NCBI GenBank assembly: GCA_900771045.1 | Contig: CAAGMM010000286.1 | Location: 1-5,113, forward strand | Length of the DNA: 5,113 nt | Direction: 5' to 3' | Source: Bacteroidales bacterium | GTDB taxonomy: Bacteria > Bacteroidota > Bacteroidia > Bacteroidales > F082 | In this document: positions 1-5,113 of the stretch, piece after piece | Position numbering within the stretch: position 1 is the first letter of the stretch | Layout: every line of letters begins with the position of its first letter | Translations under genes and position numbers: made by a program | The notes under the pieces: model-generated | Seen by the model: the letters and a program-made list of their open reading frames with translations, nothing else | Told to the model about the DNA's origin: nothing | Databases searched by the model: none

Positions 1-384
1 GCCATCTCCTCTGCCGTCGCCATGAACAAGAAAAAAGCGTTTTCCATTGATTGTCATTATATTAGGCTCGCGAAAAACCTGTATCCCGAGTTCTTTCTGA
101 AGATAACTGAACGTCCAGATGTCGTGATTCCCGGCGAAAAGCATAACCGGAATGCCGGAATCGACAAACTCGGCGAGTTTTGCCTGAATGCGGACGAAGC
201 CTTTGGGTACGGTTCTTTTGTATTCATACCAAAAATCAAACAAGTCGCCCATAATGAAAAGTTGTCCGCAGTCGTCCCTGATGCTGTCGAGGAAACGCAC
301 CGCCGCCTTCTCGCGCGAGCGGCTGTCCTCTTCCGAAGGCACGCCGAGGTGAAGGTCGCTGATGAAATACACTTTCTTTTCCAT
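1..384 (-). CDS. lpxH: UDP-2,3-diacylglucosamine diphosphatase LpxH, N-terminal 128 residues (3' end outside window)
   Basis: LpxH is a peripheral inner-membrane metallophosphoesterase that hydrolyses UDP-2,3-diacylglucosamine to lipid X and UMP, the fourth step of lipid A synthesis. The visible part shows calcineurin-like metal-site motifs in order: DLHLG at residues 10-14 (D10, H12), GDLFDFW at 46-52 (D47), GNHDIW at 85-90 (N86, H87) and HGDG at 121-124. The later histidine motif that completes the dinuclear site lies beyond the window edge. The ATG at 384-382 is chosen because DLHLG then falls at the usual distance from the N-terminus. Its A is also the last base of the punA TGA stop, giving a TGATG junction that implies translation by re-initiation after punA. 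There is no separate promoter or Shine-Dalgarno sequence. Assignment to LpxH rather than another metallophosphoesterase rests on the GDLFDFW and HGDG contexts and on having lpxK in the same operon. No defect is visible in the part seen. Confidence 0.88.
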   Translation of the reverse strand, partial: MEKKVYFISDLHLGVPSEEDSRSREKAAVRFLDSIRDDCGQLFIMGDLFDFWYEYKRTVPKGFVRIQAKLAEFVDSGIPVMLFAGNHDIWTFSYLQKELGIQVFREPNIMTINGKRFFLVHGDGRGDG

Positions 385-1211
385 CAAAACACGACTTCGT
401 CGGAACGGCGTATCATCTCCTTGATAATCAACGACAAATTCGGAGTAGCATTGGCTACGGCGTTGATAACCTCCTCGTGTGTCACGACGCAGTGAAGGTT
501 CTTGCCACCGAGGTCAGATATGACCGAAACCGCAAAAACCGGCAGTCCGCAGTGGCGTGCGACGATGGTCTCCGGCGTCGTTGACATCCCGACGGCGTCT
601 CCGCCGATGATATGGTAGAACTCGTATTCTGCAGGCGTCTCGTAGGTCGGCCCCGTGTCACCGACATAAACGCCATGCTGAACCTTGATACCGGCTTTTT
701 CGGCGACATCGTCGGCGAGTGCGATGAGTTTGCGGCTGTACGGCTCGCCCATATCCGGGAAACGCGTCCCTATCCTGTCATCGTTTTTCCCGATGAGCGG
801 GTTCGGCAGCAAATTGATGTGGTCGGTGATAATCATTATGTCGCTGACGCGGAAATCAGGGTTGAGGCCGCCGCTGGCGTTTGAAAGGATAAGGAATCTC
901 ACGCCGAGATACTTCATCACGCGCACCGGAAGCGTTATCTCCGCAGTGGAATAGCCTTCATAATAATGAAAACGTCCCTGCATTGCGGCGATTTTCTTCC
1001 CGCTTAACGTGCCAAACAGAAGCTGTCCGGCATGTCCTTGAACCGTCGATACGGGAAAATTAGGGATCTCGGTGTATGGAATGGCGTATTCAACATTCAT
1101 CTCGTCTGCGAGACTGCCGAGGCCGGAGCCGAGTGTCACGCCGATTTCCGGGACAAAACCATTCGTTTTACTTTTTATAAATTCTACCGTCTGTAAGATT
1201 TTCTCTAACAT
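384..1211 (-). CDS. punA: Purine nucleoside phosphorylase, trimeric inosine/guanosine type
   Basis: This cytoplasmic salvage enzyme cleaves purine (deoxy)nucleosides with phosphate to the free base and (deoxy)ribose-1-phosphate. The 275 residues match the usual length of the trimeric PNP family. Visible motifs are the phosphate-site GSGLG at 28-32, H60, GRFHYYEGY at 79-87, NASGG at 111-115, GPTYETPAE at 187-195 (E191 matches the base-binding glutamate E201 of human PNP), AVGMS at 206-210, VARHCGLPVF at 217-226 and HEEV at 245-248. The residue matching human N243 is aspartate here (D233). The start at 1211 places GSGLG at the family-typical distance and overlaps the 3' end of lpxK by 44 bp. 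The stop overlaps the lpxH start by one base. No promoter or Shine-Dalgarno is seen before it, so expression probably depends on the lpxK promoter. It is clearly not the hexameric DeoD family; exact 6-oxo versus 6-amino purine preference is uncertain. Confidence 0.95.
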   Translation of the reverse strand: MLEKILQTVEFIKSKTNGFVPEIGVTLGSGLGSLADEMNVEYAIPYTEIPNFPVSTVQGHAGQLLFGTLSGKKIAAMQGRFHYYEGYSTAEITLPVRVMKYLGVRFLILSNASGGLNPDFRVSDIMIITDHINLLPNPLIGKNDDRIGTRFPDMGEPYSRKLIALADDVAEKAGIKVQHGVYVGDTGPTYETPAEYEFYHIIGGDAVGMSTTPETIVARHCGLPVFAVSVISDLGGKNLHCVVTHEEVINAVANATPNLSLIIKEMIRRSDEVVF

Positions 1212-2241
1212 AATTCAAAATTTTATCGTCAAATTTCTCGCCATCGTCGTTGTTAAACCTGACCTTTATAGGTATGTAATAAAGCGGCACGTCGTCAAAT
1301 GCCGACAAAAGTTCGGTGTTTTTGAGGCGCATGGCATCTTTTTCCGTTGTGATAACGACTTTCGTTTTTCCTATGATGGAATTGAAAAGTTCGATTATTT
1401 TGTCAACGTCAGCGTTTGTAAAGACGTGATGATCAGCGAATTTTATAACGAAGACACGTGGGAAATCCCTGTTCAGGAACTCTTCGAGATGGTGTGAATT
1501 CGCGACACCCGTAAACAAAACGACGTTAGTCTGCTTCTTTATGTCGGTTTGTTCGGCCTTGTTATTAAACGGGACTGCATCTTCAAAAAGAAGATGTGAA
1601 AAACAAACCATTTGATTATCAAGGATATATGGTCTTAATCTTGTCAAAACGTCTTTCCTTTCGTAAGGTGAAAGCACCAAAGGTCCTTTCGTCACCACGA
1701 TAATGTCGGCACGTTTCACCCTCGACTTTATGTCACGCAGCGTTCCGGTCGGCACGAGTGAGTCTGAAGAAAAAAGTTTGAAATAGTCGGTGAGGACGAT
1801 ATTCAGCCCGGCCTCAATACGCCTGTGTTGAAAGGCGTCGTCGAGGATGACGAGTTCGGGTTTTTCATCAAGTGCGAGAAGTTTTTCGACGCCGTCGCAG
1901 CGTTTTTCGTCAACGGCGGCCACAATGCCGTCGAACTTGCCGTACTGCATCGGTTCGTCGCCGACGTCTTCATAACCGGAATCCGGGGTAACAAGGACGA
2001 AACCCTTTGACTTCCTGCGATAACCCCTGCTAAGCACCGCCACCCTGTATTTTTCTTTAAGAAGCGAGATAAGGTATTCAGTATGAGGCGTTTTGCCGGT
2101 ACCGCCCAATGCGATGTTTCCTACACAGATGGTGGGGAGGTCAAATTTTTTCGACCTCAGAACTCCCCAGTCGTACATTTTATGCCGCACAAGGAGCAAA
2201 AAGGAATAAATCCATGCTATGGGCAATAACAGTTTCGACAT
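1168..2241 (-). CDS. lpxK: Tetraacyldisaccharide 4'-kinase LpxK
   Basis: LpxK phosphorylates the 4' position of the tetraacyldisaccharide 1-phosphate with ATP to give lipid IVA, the sixth step of lipid A synthesis, at the cytoplasmic face of the inner membrane. The 357 residues are within the family's range. A hydrophobic N-terminal stretch (about residues 4-20), followed by RHKMYDWG, fits the membrane-associating helix. The Walker A loop runs from G41 through GGTGKTP (46-52). Further LpxK motifs are SRGYRR (71-76), GDEP (94-97), the catalytic-region DDAFQHRR (134-141), FADHH (268-272) and TTEKDAMRL (298-306). The start at 2241 is the only methionine that keeps the hydrophobic helix; the next is residue 22. 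It is the first gene of the leftward operon. An exact Bacteroidetes promoter lies immediately upstream and leaves only a few bases of 5' UTR. The TAA stop is inside punA. No truncation or frameshift is seen. Confidence 0.96.
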   Translation of the reverse strand: MSKLLLPIAWIYSFLLLVRHKMYDWGVLRSKKFDLPTICVGNIALGGTGKTPHTEYLISLLKEKYRVAVLSRGYRRKSKGFVLVTPDSGYEDVGDEPMQYGKFDGIVAAVDEKRCDGVEKLLALDEKPELVILDDAFQHRRIEAGLNIVLTDYFKLFSSDSLVPTGTLRDIKSRVKRADIIVVTKGPLVLSPYERKDVLTRLRPYILDNQMVCFSHLLFEDAVPFNNKAEQTDIKKQTNVVLFTGVANSHHLEEFLNRDFPRVFVIKFADHHVFTNADVDKIIELFNSIIGKTKVVITTEKDAMRLKNTELLSAFDDVPLYYIPIKVRFNNDDGEKFDDKILNYVRENLTDGRIYKK

Positions 2242-2250
2242 AACAATTCA

Positions 2251-2280
2251 CAAAGATACGATTTTTTTTCTAAAATACAA
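2251..2280 (-). promoter_or_regulatory. Bacteroidetes-type sigma-70 promoter for lpxK-punA-lpxH
   Basis: On the minus strand, TTG (2280-2278) is followed by a 19-nt spacer and TATCTTTG (2258-2251). This matches the Bacteroidetes primary-sigma consensus of a -33 TTG and a -7 TAnnTTTG. A run of eight A lies between the boxes and another run of eight A lies directly upstream of the -33 box. The -7 box ends 9 nt before the lpxK ATG, so the transcript should have a leader of only a few bases. Scanning by eye, this is the only exact TAnnTTTG I found on the minus strand of the window. Confidence 0.8.
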
Positions 2281-2298
2281 TTTTTTTTCGTATTTTAG
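2270..2298. repeat. 9-bp perfect inverted repeat in the divergent control region
   Basis: CTAAAATAC (2270-2278) and GTATTTTAG (2290-2298) are perfect inverted copies separated by 11 bp that include a run of eight T. The left arm runs from the -33 box into the spacer of the lpxK promoter; the right arm lies 17-25 bp before the start codon of the rightward gene. Each arm read outward contains TATTTTAG, a one-mismatch version of the -7 consensus TAnnTTTG. It could be an operator, a pair of weak divergent promoters, or chance in very AT-rich DNA. Confidence 0.4.
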
Positions 2299-2314
2299 CG
2301 AAAATTTTTTACGA

Positions 2315-3100
2315 ATGAAAATTCTTGATATTCTGTCGAGTATAACCGAGATTGCGCCGTTGGAGTGGCAGGAGCCTTACGACAACGCCGGCCTCATCGT
2401 CGGGAACCCTGATGATGAAGTCAATAAGGCACTTGTAACCCTCGACGTGACGGACGAAGTCCTCGAAGAGGCCATAAACGGCGGCTTCGACATCATCATC
2501 GCACATCATCCGCTCATTTTCAAGGGATTAAAGAGGATAAACGACGACGACCCCGTGTCGCGGCTTGTGAAAAAGGCCGTCATGAACAATATCGCCGTCG
2601 CCGCGATGCACACGAATCTCGACAACAGCCCCATCGGGGTCAGTGCGTGTCTCGGTACCCGCTTAGGACTAAGCGAAACGAAAATACTGAAGCCTATCGA
2701 CGGCAGTTCCGAAGCCGGTGCGGGAATAATCGGGACACTGCCTTCGCCACTTTCGGAAAAAGACTTTTTGTCGCTGATACACAACGTATTAGGTACCGTC
2801 GCAGTTCGTCATTCCGCCCCGACAGGCAAAAAAATCTCAAAAGTGGCACTCTGCGGCGGTTCCGGCGCCTTCCTGATTGATGACGCGAAGGCCGCAAAGG
2901 CAGACGCATTCGTCACCGCCGACGTTAAATATCACGATTTTGCCGCGGCCGACGGAAGGATTTTACTGGTCGATGCCGGACATTTTGAGACGGAACAATT
3001 TATAAAAGATTTTATCGCCGTCAGAATATCAGAAAAAAATCGTAACTTTGCAGTTTCAATTTCGAACGTTAAGACAAATTATATACACTATTTTGTATAA
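2315..3100 (+). CDS. nif3: Nif3/YbgI-family dinuclear metal-centre protein, short form (GTP cyclohydrolase 1 type 2 homolog)
   Basis: The family is widespread and forms hexamers with a dinuclear metal centre; its cellular function is unsettled, and the name GTP cyclohydrolase 1 type 2 homolog should not be read as a proven activity. Metal-ligand motifs expected from the YbgI fold are present: IIAHHP (H64, H65), MHTNLD (H99, D103) and GHFETEQF (H223, E227). CGGSGAFL (180-187) and FVTADVKYHDF (199-209) are also typical. The ATG at 2315 gives 261 residues starting MKILDILSSI, the family's usual N-terminus. An in-frame ATG at 2219 is rejected because it would overlap lpxK and add a non-conserved low-complexity extension. 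Bacteroidetes relatives are usually about 365 residues with a central insert; that insert is absent here, leaving a length close to E. coli YbgI. It lies 16 bp before the zinc-ribbon gene and is divergent from lpxK. Confidence 0.93.
   Translation: MKILDILSSITEIAPLEWQEPYDNAGLIVGNPDDEVNKALVTLDVTDEVLEEAINGGFDIIIAHHPLIFKGLKRINDDDPVSRLVKKAVMNNIAVAAMHTNLDNSPIGVSACLGTRLGLSETKILKPIDGSSEAGAGIIGTLPSPLSEKDFLSLIHNVLGTVAVRHSAPTGKKISKVALCGGSGAFLIDDAKAAKADAFVTADVKYHDFAAADGRILLVDAGHFETEQFIKDFIAVRISEKNRNFAVSISNVKTNYIHYFV
3043..3050 (+). promoter_or_regulatory. Possible internal -7 promoter element upstream of the zinc-ribbon gene
   Basis: TAACTTTG matches TAnnTTTG exactly and is preceded by an A-rich run ending in TCG, a context similar to the lpxK promoter. 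By eye it is the only exact plus-strand match in the window. It sits inside the 3' end of the Nif3-family gene and would give a leader of about 60 nt for the gene at 3117. No TTG is present 19-21 bp upstream, so the -33 half is missing or weak. Confidence 0.4.
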
Positions 3101-3116
3101 TTAAATTCATACATAG

Positions 3117-4034
3117 ATGACAACAAAGAAGCAGAATGTAGTTGAAAATGAAGAGGAAAACAATGTCGAAAGAAACATTGAGAAGACATTGGAGGCTCTT
3201 TACACCTTGCAGCGTGTCGATTCGGAAATCGACCAGATCCGTATCCAGAGGGGCGAACTGCCGTTAGAAGTCCAAGATCTCGAAGACGAAATAGCCGGAC
3301 TCCAGACTCGGGCCGAGAGATACGCCTCCGAGATTAAGGCTTGCGAAAAAGCCATCTCCGATTTCAGCATCCAGATCCAGGAATGCACCGATATGGTGAA
3401 GAAGTACGAAGAACAACAAAACAACGTCCGCAACAACCGCGAATACGACTCTCTCACCAAGGAGATAGAAAACCAGTCGCTCGACATCCAGCTATGCGAA
3501 AAACGCATCAGGGAAAACAAATCGAGACTTGAAGAGACGACGGCCGCATTAGACAAGACTAACGCCGCCATCACCGAACGCAACAACGACCTCGAGATAA
3601 AGAAGTCGGAACTTGACGAGATCATCAAGGAGACCGAGACGAAGGAACAGGAACTCCTCGAACTCTCCCAAAAGAGCGAAAAGTCTATCGACGACCGCTA
3701 CCTCACTTATTACAAACGCCTGCGCAAAAACGCGCATAACGGTTTGGCCGTCGCGATGATAACCGATGTCGGCAAACACGAAATCAACAACGACTCCTTT
3801 GTCGGAGACGCCCAGACGAAAACCAAAAAGAGTGCCTCCAAAAAAGAGGAAGCCGACAGAACCATCAAGGAAGGCGCGTGCGGAGGCTGCAACAACGTCA
3901 TCCCGCCACAACACCTTCTTAATATACGCACTCACAAAAACGTCATCGTCTGCGAGTTCTGCGGCCGCATCCTCGTTGACCACGACATCGTCAAGATGTA
4001 CGAAGACGAACACGCCGACAAGAAAGACGAATAA
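3117..4034 (+). CDS. Coiled-coil protein with C-terminal C4 zinc ribbon (zf-RING_7 / HP0958-like family)
   Basis: The exact role in Bacteroidetes is unknown. In Helicobacter pylori the family member HP0958 (FlgZ) is a helical hairpin plus zinc ribbon that affects RpoN and flagellar gene expression, but nothing here links this gene to motility. The 305 residues divide into an acidic, Asn-rich N-terminal tail (1-20), a long charged region expected to form an antiparallel coiled coil (about 21-190, with the conserved NNREYDSLTKEIE at 106-118), a Lys-rich linker (about 215-252) and a zinc ribbon. The ribbon has C255-x2-C258 and C279-x2-C282, with IPPQ at 262-265 and FCGRILVD at 281-288. The ATG at 3117 follows the Nif3-family stop by 16 bp; there is no Shine-Dalgarno. 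The same gene pair is adjacent in several other bacteria (from memory). The linker before the first cysteine pair looks longer than in common Bacteroidetes homologs. Confidence 0.92.
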   Translation: MTTKKQNVVENEEENNVERNIEKTLEALYTLQRVDSEIDQIRIQRGELPLEVQDLEDEIAGLQTRAERYASEIKACEKAISDFSIQIQECTDMVKKYEEQQNNVRNNREYDSLTKEIENQSLDIQLCEKRIRENKSRLEETTAALDKTNAAITERNNDLEIKKSELDEIIKETETKEQELLELSQKSEKSIDDRYLTYYKRLRKNAHNGLAVAMITDVGKHEINNDSFVGDAQTKTKKSASKKEEADRTIKEGACGGCNNVIPPQHLLNIRTHKNVIVCEFCGRILVDHDIVKMYEDEHADKKDE

Positions 4035-4054
4035 CATCCGCATTTAGTCAAACA

Positions 4055-4078
4055 AAAGCCATCTCTCAAGGTGGCTTT
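4055..4078 (+). terminator. Hairpin between the zinc-ribbon gene and proS: terminator or attenuator
   Basis: AAAGCCATCT (4055-4064) pairs with AGGTGGCTTT (4069-4078) around a 4-nt CTCA loop, giving ten pairs with one G-T wobble. The right arm ends in TTT followed by CTCAT, so the U tract is short and interrupted. It lies 20 bp after the zinc-ribbon stop and 21 bp before the proS ATG, leaving little room for a separate proS promoter downstream. Partial termination or an attenuator-like role is therefore as plausible as full termination. Confidence 0.55.
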
Positions 4079-4099
4079 CTCATAAAAAAAGGCTTTTAT

Positions 4100-5113
4100 A
4101 TGGCAAAAGATTTAACAACGAGACAGGAAAACTATTCGCAGTGGTACAACGACCTCGTGACTAAGGCCGACCTCGCCGAGAACTCGGCCGTGAGGGGCTG
4201 CATGGTCATCAAACCCTACGGCTACGCGATATGGGAATTTATGCACGACGCACTCGACCGCATGTTCAAGCAGACGGGGCACGTCAACGCCTATTTCCCG
4301 TTATTCATCCCGAAAAGCTTCCTGAGCAAAGAGGCTTCGCACGTGGAAGGATTCGCCAAAGAATGCGCCGTCGTGACACACAGCCGCCTGATGAGCAACC
4401 CGAACGGCAACGGCGTCATAGTCGATCCCGAATCAAGACTCGAAGAGGAACTGATCGTCCGCCCCACCTCGGAAACCATCATCTGGGACACATACAGGAA
4501 CTGGATTAAGAGCTACCGCGACCTCCCCATCCTCGTAAACCAATGGGCCAACGTCGTCCGCTGGGAGATGAGGACCAGGCTTTTCCTGCGTACCGCCGAA
4601 TTCCTCTGGCAGGAAGGACATACCGCACACGCCACCAAAGAAGAGGCACTGGCCGAAGCGAGAAAAATGCTTGAAGTCTATGCCGAATTCGCCGAGAAAT
4701 ATATGGCCCTCCCGGTCATCAAGGGTATAAAGTCAGCCAACGAGCGTTTCGCCGGAGCCGTCGAGACTTTCTGCATAGAGGCTATGATGCAGGACGGAAA
4801 GGCACTCCAGGCAGGAACATCGCACTTCCTCGGACAAAACTTCGCAAAGGCCTTCGATGTCAAATTCCTCAACAGGGAAAACAAACTCGACTACGTCTGG
4901 GCGACATCGTGGGGAGTCTCGACACGCCTTATGGGTGCCCTCATCATGGCCCACAGCGACGACAACGGCCTCGTCCTGCCGCCGAGAGTGGCCCCGATCG
5001 AAGTCGTCATCGTACCTATTTACAAAACCGACGACCAAATGCAGACCGTCATCGACTACTGCGCCGAGATGAAACAACGCCTCGAAAAGGAAGGCCTCCG
5101 CGTGAAATTCGAC
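4100..5113 (+). CDS. proS: Prolyl-tRNA synthetase, archaeal/eukaryotic-like type, N-terminal 338 residues (3' end outside window)
   Basis: This cytoplasmic class II aminoacyl-tRNA synthetase activates proline with ATP and charges tRNA-Pro. The reading frame is open from the ATG at 4100 to the window end. MVIKPYGYAIWE (35-46) and YFPLFIPKSF (65-74) mark the N-terminal and motif 1 region. RPTSET (121-126) is the proline-site loop. Motif 2 runs from RWEMR (154-158) to LRTAEFLWQEGHTAH (163-177). QAGTSH is at 237-242, and motif 3 has GVSTRLMGA (272-280) with its arginine at R276. The anticodon-binding domain begins near VVIVPIYK (302-309) and is cut off. There is no editing (INS) domain inserted between motifs 2 and 3, which with the sequence style indicates the archaeal/eukaryotic-like class rather than the E. 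coli type. The start follows an A7-GGCTTTT stretch with only a weak AAAGG-like sequence. No exact Bacteroidetes -7 box is seen between 4035 and 4099, so read-through from upstream or a non-consensus promoter is likely. Confidence 0.96.
   Translation, partial: MAKDLTTRQENYSQWYNDLVTKADLAENSAVRGCMVIKPYGYAIWEFMHDALDRMFKQTGHVNAYFPLFIPKSFLSKEASHVEGFAKECAVVTHSRLMSNPNGNGVIVDPESRLEEELIVRPTSETIIWDTYRNWIKSYRDLPILVNQWANVVRWEMRTRLFLRTAEFLWQEGHTAHATKEEALAEARKMLEVYAEFAEKYMALPVIKGIKSANERFAGAVETFCIEAMMQDGKALQAGTSHFLGQNFAKAFDVKFLNRENKLDYVWATSWGVSTRLMGALIMAHSDDNGLVLPPRVAPIEVVIVPIYKTDDQMQTVIDYCAEMKQRLEKEGLRVKFD

Noticed and set aside
22..495. 157-codon plus-strand reading frame
   Set aside because: It runs antisense across lpxH and the end of punA, both firmly identified by motifs; its product has no recognisable family features.
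2219..2314. In-frame upstream start that would add 32 residues to the Nif3-family protein
   Set aside because: The added part overlaps lpxK and its promoter, is Phe/Asn-rich low-complexity sequence from AT-rich DNA, and the family N-terminus begins at the ATG at 2315.
3089..3095. TATTTTG near the Nif3 stop as a second promoter for the zinc-ribbon gene
   Set aside because: It is one base short of TAnnTTTG and has no -33 partner; the box at 3043 fits better.
3095..3113. GTAT...ATAC inverted repeat between the Nif3 stop and the next gene
   Set aside because: Only 4 bp pair around an AT-rich loop, which is expected by chance and too weak for a terminator or operator.
3200..3628. 142-codon minus-strand Ser-rich reading frame
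   Set aside because: It is a shadow of the coiled-coil region of the zinc-ribbon gene; the serine richness comes from reverse-reading GA-rich codons.
3549..4043. 164-codon minus-strand reading frame rich in Val, Phe and Asp
   Set aside because: It is antisense to the zinc-ribbon gene. Its composition is the mirror of the GAC/GAA/AAG-rich coiled-coil codons, and no motif or promoter supports it.
4733..5077. 114-codon minus-strand reading frame
   Set aside because: It is antisense to proS, whose class II synthetase motifs are intact through this stretch.
1..5113. A mobile element, defence island, CRISPR array or novel system
   Set aside because: All sequence except two short gaps is covered by recognised housekeeping genes; I saw no transposase, repeat array, integrase, tRNA-like cloverleaf or terminal repeats.

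Overview
The window looks like ordinary chromosomal housekeeping DNA from a member of the Bacteroidota, most likely Bacteroidales. Four things point there. The protein sequences resemble Bacteroidetes versions of LpxK, LpxH, PunA and the zinc-ribbon protein. No start codon has a convincing Shine-Dalgarno sequence. An exact Bacteroidetes-type promoter (TTG, 19 bp, TAnnTTTG) lies in the only divergent intergenic gap. ProRS is of the archaeal/eukaryotic-like type that many Bacteroidetes carry. Coding density is high and GC is intermediate, with very AT-rich spacers.

Left half, minus strand (1-2241): a compact cluster transcribed right to left, lpxK, then punA, then lpxH (its 3' end is beyond the window edge). 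lpxK and punA overlap by 44 bp, and punA and lpxH share one base in a TGATG junction, so the three are almost certainly one translationally coupled operon. LpxH and LpxK are two non-consecutive steps of lipid A synthesis. The purine nucleoside phosphorylase between them has no obvious biochemical link to them.

Centre (2242-2314): a 73-bp AT-rich divergent control region. It holds the lpxK promoter, whose -7 box ends only 9 bp before the lpxK start codon, and a 9-bp inverted repeat. The promoter driving the rightward genes is not clear.

Right half, plus strand (2315-5113): a Nif3/YbgI-family dinuclear-metal protein in a short form without the usual central insert, then a coiled-coil protein with a C-terminal C4 zinc ribbon, then proS (prolyl-tRNA synthetase, cut by the window end). 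A consensus -7 box lies inside the 3' end of the Nif3 gene, and a 10-bp-stem hairpin lies between the zinc-ribbon gene and proS.

I found no mobile element, CRISPR array, tRNA or rRNA gene, defence system or other clearly new system. The items worth a second look are regulatory details and lineage-specific protein architecture.
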